The position numbers and the translations under genes were made by a program. This document shows, in pieces, positions 1 through 9,700 of a stretch of DNA of 64,000 nucleotides (the first letter of the stretch is position 1; each line of letters starts with the position of its first letter). The notes beneath the pieces are model-generated. The model was given only the letters and a program-made list of their open reading frames with translations. It was not told the origin of the DNA and ran no database searches. The stretch is from Paenibacillus sp. 37 (GTDB lineage Bacteria > Bacillota > Bacilli > Paenibacillales > Paenibacillaceae), in assembly GCF_008386395.1 (NCBI RefSeq), contig NZ_CP043761.1:2914001-2978000 (forward strand), in the 5' to 3' direction.

Positions 1-1
1 G

Positions 2-2578
2 ATCAAGTCGAATATGGGACATTCGATTGCAGCAGCGGGCATAGCCGGTGTTATCAAATTGTTATTGGCCTTGAAACATCAACAGATTCCACCATCCATT
101 CATTATTCCAAAGCAAATCCCAATATTGATTTTTCGAAAAGTCCATTCTATGTCAATACTCAATTGAATCCATGGCATACACCCACCGGACTTAAGAGGG
201 CTGCACTTGTAAGCTCATTTGGCTTTAGTGGAACCAACGCTCACCTTGCCATCGAGGAGCCTTCCGGAGAGTTTTCTCCATCAATACATAAACCGGGTTA
301 TCTATTGGTGTTGTCTGCACAATCGACAGGACAGTTGAGGGAACATGTGAGACGAATTGCGCAGCATTACAGGAAAGTGGGAGCCCAGCTTGATTACGCA
401 AGCACAAGCTTTACTTTGATGACGGGGAGAAGACATCTGGAGCATCGGTTAGCGTGTGTAATTCAGCATTCTGACGATATGGCCTCCATATTGGAACAAT
501 GGCTTGAAACCGGGGGCTCATCACAGATATACGCGGCGGATTTATCAGGCCAGCCTTCCAAAGAGCAGTCTGTTCTTCGACGTTATGGCAATGAATGTAT
601 CCAAAAAATCGCTGAGGAATCAGCAGATGATTCGCGATATCTTGAAAACCTGCATGTTATTGCTGAATTGTACGTACAAGGATATGAATTGGATTATAAC
701 AGGCTGTATTTGACGGAAAAGTATAAAAGAATACCTCTGCCGACGTATCCCTTTGCACGGGAAAAGTATTGGGTGAGTTCCGGGGAAGCCATCCCTTCCA
801 TTGAAAGGAATGTAAACAAGGAGATTTCGGATGTTGCTCCTGTCACAAAAGAGCGCAGAATAGCCAAGCTTCTCGGGAAGCAGTGGAGGCACGCGGCGGT
901 TACAAAGCTTGATCCAGAACATGGGAAAGTTGTGGTTGGATCTACAATGGAAACCGCCAGACTTGCCAATAAGATTTCACAGATGATACAGGGGAGCCAG
1001 GTTGTGCTTGTGAGTGAGGAAGAGCAGGATTCTGGACGTTTGCTCGATGTTTTAATGAATTGTGATGCTTTTATAGATCTGTCAGGCTGTAGCCGAAAGA
1101 TGGAAGCAGAAGAAATGATGCTGGACCAACTGATCTACTGGTTAGCACAGCTCCAACAAATGATTGATACCCGTGGTCACAAAGAATTAAAACTACTTGG
1201 AGTCACCATGGGCCTAGAGTCTTTCCAGAACCCATCGATTCATATGGGTGGCGCAGAACGGGCTGGGCTCTACAGGATGCTACAAAGTGAGTACAGTCAT
1301 ATTATTTCGCGGCATATTGATGTGGACCCGGGGGACAGTGAGCTTGATATCGCAGCACAGATCGTTCAGGAGTTAACTCATGCAGGGAAGGAACAGGAGG
1401 TCTGTTATCGTGAAGGACAGCGGTACAGTGCTTATCTGGATACACTCGATAACGTGAATATACAGCAGTTGAATCAAACCCGACGTCCTTTTTCATCCAA
1501 TCATGTTCTTTGGGTCACTGGGGGGACACGGGGTCTCGGCATGCTGTGTGCGCAGCATGCCGTCCGACACTACGGGGTCCGTAAACTTGTTCTGATCGGT
1601 CAGACCCCATTTCCATCTCGACATGAATGGGAGGCGCGACGTGGAGACAAAGACGAGATCGGCAGCAAAATTAGAGATATCCTGGAATTGGAGAAACAGG
1701 GTGTACAGATTGAAGTACTCTCTCTTGATATAGGTAATAAGGAGAAACTTCTGGAGGCTGTAAAACATATACGTTCAACGATGGGCGCAGCCGGAGGAGT
1801 AATTCACGCAGCTGGCATAGCCGACATGGAGAATCCCGCCTTTATTCGTAAACCGCTGGAGTCGATTCGGAGGGTGTTGTCCCCCAAAATATTAGGCACT
1901 ATAGCACTGTATGAATGCTTCCGTCACGATCCCTTGCAATTTTTTGTCCTGTTCTCTTCCGTGGCTGGAGCCATTTCGAAACTTGGTGTCGGACAAAGCG
2001 ATTATGCCATGGCTAACACCTACATGGATTATTATGCCGCAGCGCATGCCCGTACCAGTCCACTTATCAGCATCCAATGGCCGAACTGGAAGGAATCCGG
2101 GATGGGTGAGTTTCCAAGTCAAGTTTATAACGAAACCGGCCTGCTCAGCATCACGGATGAAGAAGGACTGAAGTTGCTGGACTGGGCACTAGTTACCCAA
2201 CAAAGCGCAGTCATGCTTCCGGCAATCGTGAGCAGCGAATCCATTGACACTGGGGGGGAAGCGGGAATTTCCAGAGCGGTTAAAACTGAAACGATGTCCG
2301 AAATACCTATGACAAGTGGGGCTTCTTTTTCTGATACATCAGAGATATTACAGATGAAATTAAGTTCCATATTCGCCGAGGAATTGAGTATTGAACCCGA
2401 AAAAATGAACCCAGACCGATCCTTCGAACATTTCGGGATGGATTCAATCCTGATTGCACAGCTGGCACGCCGGATAGAGCGCGAGCTTCAAATTCCTGTG
2501 GTGGAACCTTATCTCTTTTTGGACTATCCAACGATCGCAGGACTGACAGGGGCTTTGCTGCAAAAATACGTAACAAGT
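2..2578 (+). other. Module W0: (KS)-KR-ACP, left edge truncated
   Basis: Only the KS C-terminus is present (2-265), followed by the post-KS linker (290-776), the KR with its structural half (about 857-2255) and one ACP (about 2345-2575). The KR carries Ser and Tyr (DYAMAN, with Asn four residues after Tyr), so it should be active. There is no DH, so the predicted outcome is a beta-hydroxyl. The visible KS tail and linker resemble those of W4 and W6 (FGFSGTNAH, RYGNEC, a YxQGYxLD segment), whose KSs accept alpha-methylated chains. I infer that the module upstream of the window contains a C-methyltransferase. Confidence 0.8.
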
Positions 2579-4090
2579 CCACGTATATCTCCTGAACAGT
2601 TCAACAGACATGAGGCCCGACAGATTCTCCAGCCGCCCAAAGAACATTCCCGTTCCCGAGTGGCCATCATTGGAATGGCCTGTCATTTCCCGGATGCGGT
2701 GAACCCGGAACAATTTTGGAACAATCTGAAGACAGGCAAAAACAGTATACGTGAAATTCCGTCATCCCGGTGGGATTGGAGAACGTACTACCATCCTGAT
2801 GGCAAAGCCGGGAAAAGTATGAGCAAATGGGGAGCTTTTCTCGATGAGCTGGAATCGTTTGATCCCGATTTTTTCGGAATGGATCATTCACTGGCAACTC
2901 ATCTGGACCCTTTGCAAAGGCAGTGGCTTGAGGTTAGCGCTGAAGCACTTGCAGATGCAGGATATGGAAAAAATCAGCTTGAGTCGCTTGAGGTTGGTGT
3001 GTTTGCAGGGGCAAGAACAGGTCATTTCATGAGCAAAATACGTCAGGACAACAAACAAACCATTATTGGTACAGGTCAAAATTTTATTACGGCACATTTG
3101 GCTCATTTATATAACCTCAGAGGTCCAAACATGGTCGTGGACACCGCTTGTTCCAGTTCCCTAACAGCCATCCACTTGGCTGCCCGGAGTTTGCAAAATG
3201 GGGAAGCAGATCTGGTGATCGCCGGTGGGGTTGAAGTTTTATTGGATGAGACCCCTTATCTTTCCCTGACTGCATCAAGGGTGCTGTCACCAGATGGACA
3301 ATGTAAAACCTTTGATGCCTCTGCCAACGGAATTGGGGTTGGGGAGGGCTGTGGAGTAATCATTATGAAACGATTGGAACAGGCCATAGCGGACGGTGAC
3401 AAAATCTACGGCGTGATTGATGGTTCAGCAATTAACAATGATGGTCATACGATGGGCGTCACCACACCGAATCCCCAGGCTCAGCAGACGTTGATCGAAC
3501 GTGCGATCAAGGATGCCAATGTTGATCCGGCTTCAATCAATTATGTAGAAACACATGGAACAGGCACGGTCATTGGAGATCCCATTGAGCTTAAAGCGTT
3601 AACTCAAGTGCTGGGAACCCGTATGGAAAAGAGGGCTCTCTGCGGCGTGGGAAGTGTCAAAAGCAATGTTGGACATCTGTTGAGTGCGGCAGGGGCAGTT
3701 AGCATGATCAAGGTTTTGCTGAGTATGGTTCATGGCCAGATCCCGCCCAGTATAAATTGTCCGCATCCGAATCCGAGATTTCGCTTTGAAGAAAGTCCGT
3801 TATTCCTTGTTCAAGAACTTACACCTTGGACCAATAAAGTGTTGCGTGCGGGTGTCAGCGCGTTTGGGCTCGGAGGAAATAACGCTCATATCCTTGTCAG
3901 CAATGAGGGTGTCCCGGACCAAAATAAAGCGACACTGGAACCTCGTTTCAATCGCATTGTCTGGAAAAGGGCCCGGTTTTGGCCTGACGAGGGTGAGGGG
4001 AAAAACGTGGTGGTCGGATCGTATTCCGGACAAACCAATCGTAAACCTGAGCATATGCTGTCTTTCTTCACACCGAAAAAATTGCAGTAA
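2..4090 (+). CDS. Trans-AT polyketide synthase subunit A (5' end outside window)
   Basis: Large multidomain PKS, cut by the left edge; 1362 codons are visible and the first complete codon is at position 2. Visible order: C-terminal third of a KS (entered at the NMGH catalytic His motif), post-KS linker ending in YPFAREKYW, ketoreductase (KR; VTGGTRGLG near 1515, catalytic Tyr codon 2003-2005), acyl carrier protein (ACP; phosphopantetheine Ser codon 2444-2446 in FGMDSI), and a second, complete KS (2653-3895; Cys codon 3149-3151, HGTGT and NVGH all present). There is no AT. After the last KS the protein ends within about 75 residues and lacks the roughly 170-residue linker seen behind every other KS here, so its module continues on subunit B. 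The stop TAA lies 13 nt before the gene B start, implying one operon. Family assignment is certain; product unknown. Confidence 0.95.
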   Translation: MKSNMGHSIAAAGIAGVIKLLLALKHQQIPPSIHYSKANPNIDFSKSPFYVNTQLNPWHTPTGLKRAALVSSFGFSGTNAHLAIEEPSGEFSPSIHKPGYLLVLSAQSTGQLREHVRRIAQHYRKVGAQLDYASTSFTLMTGRRHLEHRLACVIQHSDDMASILEQWLETGGSSQIYAADLSGQPSKEQSVLRRYGNECIQKIAEESADDSRYLENLHVIAELYVQGYELDYNRLYLTEKYKRIPLPTYPFAREKYWVSSGEAIPSIERNVNKEISDVAPVTKERRIAKLLGKQWRHAAVTKLDPEHGKVVVGSTMETARLANKISQMIQGSQVVLVSEEEQDSGRLLDVLMNCDAFIDLSGCSRKMEAEEMMLDQLIYWLAQLQQMIDTRGHKELKLLGVTMGLESFQNPSIHMGGAERAGLYRMLQSEYSHIISRHIDVDPGDSELDIAAQIVQELTHAGKEQEVCYREGQRYSAYLDTLDNVNIQQLNQTRRPFSSNHVLWVTGGTRGLGMLCAQHAVRHYGVRKLVLIGQTPFPSRHEWEARRGDKDEIGSKIRDILELEKQGVQIEVLSLDIGNKEKLLEAVKHIRSTMGAAGGVIHAAGIADMENPAFIRKPLESIRRVLSPKILGTIALYECFRHDPLQFFVLFSSVAGAISKLGVGQSDYAMANTYMDYYAAAHARTSPLISIQWPNWKESGMGEFPSQVYNETGLLSITDEEGLKLLDWALVTQQSAVMLPAIVSSESIDTGGEAGISRAVKTETMSEIPMTSGASFSDTSEILQMKLSSIFAEELSIEPEKMNPDRSFEHFGMDSILIAQLARRIERELQIPVVEPYLFLDYPTIAGLTGALLQKYVTSPRISPEQFNRHEARQILQPPKEHSRSRVAIIGMACHFPDAVNPEQFWNNLKTGKNSIREIPSSRWDWRTYYHPDGKAGKSMSKWGAFLDELESFDPDFFGMDHSLATHLDPLQRQWLEVSAEALADAGYGKNQLESLEVGVFAGARTGHFMSKIRQDNKQTIIGTGQNFITAHLAHLYNLRGPNMVVDTACSSSLTAIHLAARSLQNGEADLVIAGGVEVLLDETPYLSLTASRVLSPDGQCKTFDASANGIGVGEGCGVIIMKRLEQAIADGDKIYGVIDGSAINNDGHTMGVTTPNPQAQQTLIERAIKDANVDPASINYVETHGTGTVIGDPIELKALTQVLGTRMEKRALCGVGSVKSNVGHLLSAAGAVSMIKVLLSMVHGQIPPSINCPHPNPRFRFEESPLFLVQELTPWTNKVLRAGVSAFGLGGNNAHILVSNEGVPDQNKATLEPRFNRIVWKRARFWPDEGEGKNVVVGSYSGQTNRKPEHMLSFFTPKKLQ

Positions 4091-6785
4091 GGGGGAACTG
4101 TCGTTGATAGGACGCATTCAGGAAACGTACGTGCAACGATTAAGCCACAGCAACGCCATCGTTCAGGATCATCGTGTACACGGAATTTGTACGTTACCCG
4201 GGGTCACTCTGCTGGATATGATCTATCGTTTGTCGGCTTTATATATAGAGACACACGCCATCGAATTGCGCCAGATTTTGTTTACAACGCCCATTGTGAC
4301 ATCAGAGCAATTTGATCGTCAAATCGCTGTGACGTTCTCACCTGTACTCTCAGAGATGCAGTGGAGGGTAACCATTACGAGCAACAAAGTGACGAATGGT
4401 ATCATCGATCAGGACAGTGAAGAACAACATATGCAATGTACGATGTTTCTTGTTGATCCCGAGTTTAATCCACCCGTGATTAATGTTCAGGATCTGAAAA
4501 CTCAATCCCGGGATCAGTGGAGCATGGATGAGGTTTATCAATTAGCGAGGCAGGTCAACATCGAACATGGGCCATTTATGCAAACTTCAGGGGTCGTCTA
4601 CCAAAATGAGAATCAGGAGCTTATGTGTCTGAATCTCAGTGATCAGGCCTCCGCTTACTCCGATGAATTTTATGCACATGCGGCTTTTTTGGATGGAGCA
4701 ACGTTTGCGGGCTCCTCATTCCGTTTAAAGGCAAAAGCACAGGGAATGTATGACCATCAGACTCCCTATATTCCGTTTATGATCGATCGGTTTCGTATTT
4801 TCGGCCCGTTACCTGACACGATTGGTGTGCATTCGCTCGCCCGACCATTGACTGTAGACCATTCGGTCTCATCACCGGATCTGGTCTCCATGGATATTCG
4901 GATTGTCGACTCTGCTGGCAAGACCTTGGTTGAATTTGAGCGTTTAACCGCCAAACGCATTCGAAATCCTCATTTGATACAGAAATGGGCCGATGTTCAT
5001 CAGAATCCCAGTGGGGTAGAAGCGTCAGGATCAAAGGATGCATCTGTACCAGAGCTGGTCACACAGGTCAGTATTCAAAGTTCATCTGTCAGCCTACATG
5101 AAACATCCGAACTATCGAATCGGCGAAGAAGTGTTCCAGAAGGAAGTATGAAGCAGGTTGCGGACTATTTAAAGGAAGAGATCGGCAAAGTGCTTGGAAC
5201 ATCTGAAGCGATTTTGGATACAGAGCTGGGATTTTATCAGATGGGACTGGATTCCTTGCAGCTTATCAATCTTTCAAGGACGCTGGAGAACAAAGTGAAG
5301 GAACAGCTTTACCCCACGCTGTTATTTGAATATTCCAATATTCAGTCTCTTGCTGCATACCTGCACCAACATTGGTCTGAGGCATTTACTGAAAATAAGT
5401 ATGCGGAGAACAAAGTTTCGGTCAGCAAGGCAAGCACCAGAACTTCGGGACTCGATCATGATCAGGGAAAGGGTGATGACTACTCATTGATCATGCTCGA
5501 ACCCTTCTGGGAAGAAGTCACGCTGCATATGCGTAACACCTCTAACACGGTGCGGAGCCACGTTGTCATTCTTTGCGAACAGGCAACTGGACATGATCAA
5601 ATGATCAAGGAATGTTTTCCGCAATCAGAGGTTGTCACCCTAACCAGCGAACATACCATGATGCCACAATCATTTGAAGAAATGTGCGAGCAATGCATAG
5701 TCTGGCTTCAGAATTACATGCAGCAGTTTCCCAAAACGGAGACCCATATTCAAGTGATTGGTCCGTCAGGAACGGGTAGTGACTTTGCAGGCGCCATGGG
5801 AGCACTGTTAAGAACAGCTCATGCAGAGAACCCCCATATGCATGGGCAGACAATTACGGTGGATGATATTCATACTGTTACAAAAGCCCAATGGGCGGAG
5901 TGGTTGAATAAGGAGCGGTTAACACATTCCTCGGGAGTTATTGAAGTGTATTACACCGGAAAATCTCGTGTGCGAAGGGTGAAAAAATACCGTGAAAAGC
6001 CGATCCCGATGCCGCATAAAAGCCAGTATGATGGAGTGTATGTAATTACAGGTGGATTAGGTGGATTAGGCTTGATGGTGGGCCGACAATTGGCAGAGCA
6101 AGGGAGGATTACATTGGCGCTGGTGGGGCGTTCTTCTCTTGGCGAAAAAGAGTCCGCTAAGATATCCGAGTTGAAGAGTCTGGGAGCGGATGTTCATTAT
6201 TTTCAGGCAGATCTAAATCATAGCGAGCAGATGAGTCATGTTATCCAGCAGATCCGGACCAGTCTGGGAGTTATTCGGGGAATCGTGCATTGTGCAGGAA
6301 TTACCCGGGACCAATTCATTTTACAGAAAACAAAAGAGAATATTTCGGAAGTGCTAGGCCCTAAAGTGCATGGACTTTGGTACCTGGATGAATATACTCG
6401 TGATGAACCACTGGACTTTTTTATTTTATTCTCTTCACTATCGGCTGTGCTCGGGAATAGGGGACAAGCAGATTATGCTTGTGGAAACGCTTTTATGGAT
6501 CGGTTTGCAGAGCGGCGTCAGCAGCAGGTTGTGGCAGGACAGCGATCAGGCAGAACCATTTCAATTAATTGGCCCCTATGGGCGAATGGAGGCATGTCGA
6601 TCGATCCAGTTTACGAGCAGCAGTTGGAAGCCAAAACGGGATTGGTTCCGCTGCCTCCAAACGAAGGAATGCAACTGTTCGATTCACTTATGATGAATGG
6701 TTCACCGCAGACTGTTGTGATGTATGGTAAACCCTCGCTCATCCGCAGCTTTGCGCAAACGGTTATCCATGTGGAGGGGGCTTCC
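2650..6785 (+). other. Module W1: KS // DH-ACP-KR, split over genes A and B
   Basis: The KS (2653-3895) closes gene A; the dehydratase (DH, about 4128-4995), ACP (5148-5380, Ser codon 5253-5255 in MGLDSL) and KR (5484-6780, VITGGLGGLG; Tyr codon 6474-6476 with Asn at +4) open gene B. The DH keeps the HxxxGxxxxP motif (HRVHGICTLP) and an FLDGA Asp motif, but the usual Gln/His four residues after the Asp is Phe. From memory of trans-AT families, such a DH variant is common in modules with the order KS-DH-ACP-KR. The KR has the Asp of B-type (D-hydroxyl) enzymes in GITRDQ. Predicted outcome: hydroxyl or alkene, depending on which intermediate the DH acts on. Confidence 0.75.
4089..4106 (+). promoter_or_regulatory. 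Ribosome binding site fixing a TTG start for gene B
   Basis: AAGGGGGAACTG at 4089-4100 overlaps the gene A stop and sits 8 nt before TTG 4104-4106. This decides the gene B start. The longer in-frame extension back to 3786 would overlap the KS end of gene A and encodes nothing KS- or DH-like, while the sequence from the TTG leads straight into the DH fold. Stop-start coupling with gene A is likely. Confidence 0.8.
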
Positions 6786-9700
6786 TCCGCAAAAGTTTCA
6801 AAAAATGATCATGAGGTTTCTCGAAAAGAAAAGCGGTTATCGGGAAGGCATACAGAAGATATAGCCATTATTGGTGTGGCTGGCCGCTATCCGATGGCTC
6901 GGAATGTGAATGAGTTTGCTGCCAATCTGTTATCAGGCAAGGATTGCATTACAGGCTTTCCCATCGAACGTTGGGAACAGGGGCGGTTTTCGTATACGCC
7001 AGATTCATATTATCAGTTTGGGGGATTCATCGATAAGATTGACGAGTTCGATCCACTATTTTTTAATTTATCTCCCCGTCAGGCGGAGATGATGGACCCT
7101 CAGGCGAGACTTTTTCTGGAGACGGCATGGGAAGCTTGTGAAGATGCGGGTTTTCGGGTTGAACGTAGTCAGCATCATGATGCTTCAACAGGTACCCGGA
7201 GTGTTGGTGTATTTGCTGGTGTATTCTGGAACCATTATGAGCTGTTTGCATCGGAACTGACAGATCGCGGTGTACCTACATCCTTGGGGGTCAGCGCAGC
7301 GTCCGTCGCAAACATGGTATCGTATTGCATGAATTTCCATGGTCCTTCTCTTGCGGTAGATACCATGTGTTCCTCCGCATTAACAGCCATTCATCTCGCC
7401 TGCGAAAGCATTCGAAATGAGGAATGTGAGTATGCTTTGGCAGGTGGAGTCAACGTCATTACGCATCCACATCGATATTTGTTTTTGAAAGAGGCACAGC
7501 TGCTGTCATCCGATGGAAGATGTCGCAGTTTTGGAGAGGGCGGAGACGGATATGTGCCGGGTGAGGGTGCCGGAACGGTATTGCTGACCAGTCTGCGTCA
7601 TGCCAAAGAGGAAGGTTATTCCATTTATGGAGTCATTAAAGGGTCTGCAATCAATCATGGAGGAAAAACATCGGGTCCAACCGTACCGGATTCAACGGCA
7701 CAGTCGGAAGTCATTAAAGAGGCCTTCAAACGTTCAGGGGTTGATCCTCGAACGGTCAGTTATTTTGAGACACACGGGACAGGAACGTCTCTCGGAGATC
7801 CGATCGAGGTCCAGGGACTGCACAAAGCGTTGGCGGACTGGTCACTGCCGGAACAGAGCTGTGCAATTGGTTCATTAAAGTCCAATATCGGGCATTTGGA
7901 AGCAGCCGCGGGTGTAGCTGCGTTAACCAAGGTACTGCTACAGATGAAATACAACCGGATTTTTCCTTCCCTGCATGCAGAGCGTCTGAATCCGTATATT
8001 CCTTTTCAGCACACTCCCTTTTATGTGGAGAGGGAAGGAAGAGACTGGAGAAACGTAAAGGCAGATTGTAACACTCCAGAAACCGGACCTTTGCGAGCGG
8101 GTATTAGCTCCTTCGGAGCAAACGGCAGTAACGCCCATTTGGTTGTTGAAGAATATGCACCGACAGTAGTAAACTCCGGTTCGAATTTTGAGTCCGAGCT
8201 TCCGGTCATTATCCCGTTATCTGCGAAAACTCAAACAAGTCTGCTTGATCATGTGCGCGACATGATGAATTATCTCTCCACTGGGGAGGAACATCAAAAT
8301 TCCACCGCCACACAGGAAATCAAGCTCTCCAACCTGGCATACACACTGCAGGTGGGCAGAGAACATATGCGATATAGGGTTGCTTTTGTTGTCCGTTCTC
8401 TTGAGGAACTGCAAAGGAAATGTGCAGAGTACTTGGAAAGCAAGGACCAAGGCCTGGGGATTGGATCGTTGAACAGTCAGGTTGGTTATGAGGGAGAAGT
8501 CCGGCATCAAGAAGATGCGATTACAGAAATGTTTCAATCAGATGAAGACATTCGGACAGCGCTCCAAATATGGATGAACAAAAAAAAGCTGGCTTCTATC
8601 GCCGAAGTATGGGCCAAAGGAATAACCATTGAATGGAAAAGCATGGTTCAGAAGGACAGCAAGCCCACTCGAATCAGTCTTCCTACCTATTCATTTCAAA
8701 GAGAGCGTTATTGGGTCCCCATGGTTCATGCAAAAGGGGAGAGCGTGATGGCAGGTTCCGGCAAGAAGGCGGCAGTACTGCACTGTATGCTACACCATAA
8801 CCGCTCGGATCTGCTGCGAGGCCAATGGTACAGCAGTCAGTTCAGCGGCAATGAGCCCTTCCTAAGCGATCATGTGGTGCAGGGGCACAAGCTGCTTCCC
8901 GCTGTCGTTCAGCTGGAGATGGCCCAGGCAGCAGCAGCACACGCAGCGAACTGGTCTCCGCGCACACATAGTCTGCTGCTGCGCCATGTCATGTGGAGCA
9001 GAACGCTCATCGTTGGGGAGGAGCCTGTGGAGGTTCATCTTGCACTTGAAGCCGAGGCCGATGGGAGCTTGTCCTATGAAATATCGGCAGCGTCATCCAC
9101 CGAGTCTGCCATCGAGTCTGGGGAAGCGGTGTATAGTCAAGGGCGTGTGAGCATCGGACGCCCCCTCGCAGAAGCCGTGCAAAGTCTGGATTTGCAGGCC
9201 GTACGCAGCCGTTGCACGCAGGGACAGGCCAGCGGGGAAGTCTGTTATGAAACGTTCCGGAAGCTGGGCTTGGAGTACGGTCCGTCCCATCAGGCGATTG
9301 TCGAACTACACTGGGGGGCGGACGAGGCCTTGGCGCAACTTCGTCTGCCACACGCCCTCTTCGAGGGGCAAGCGGACACCGTGCTGCATCCGGGTATGGT
9401 GGATGGAGCCTTGCAAGCGACCATCGCCCTATTGGCAGGAGATGAGATCGCGGCAGCGTTGAGATCCACACCTCTGAAGAGTGAAGTAAACTTGGAGGGC
9501 GCTGCCCTTGGGAGCACAGGAGAACGGTATGGAAACCAGCCGGCTTCCGCTCCGTTACCTTTTGCGCTGGAGGAGGCGGAAGTGATGGCCCCTTGCCAAG
9601 CGCAAATGTGGGTGGTAGTGCGTGTTCGCCCCGATCCTGCGGCATCTTCCGCCGCGGAGGTGAGGGTCCGTAAACTGGATCTGGAACTGTGCGATTCAGA

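Noticed and set aside
3786..4103. Longer in-frame N-terminus for gene B
   Set aside because: It would overlap 300 nt of the gene A KS in another frame and encodes no PKS-like sequence. A strong ribosome site directly precedes TTG 4104.
9007..9645. 212-codon minus-strand frame opposite the W2 DH, with a near copy at 30774-31412
   Set aside because: Its conservation merely reflects the sense-strand duplication R1. The sequence is low-complexity, rich in Pro, Arg and Ser, as expected of an antisense shadow.
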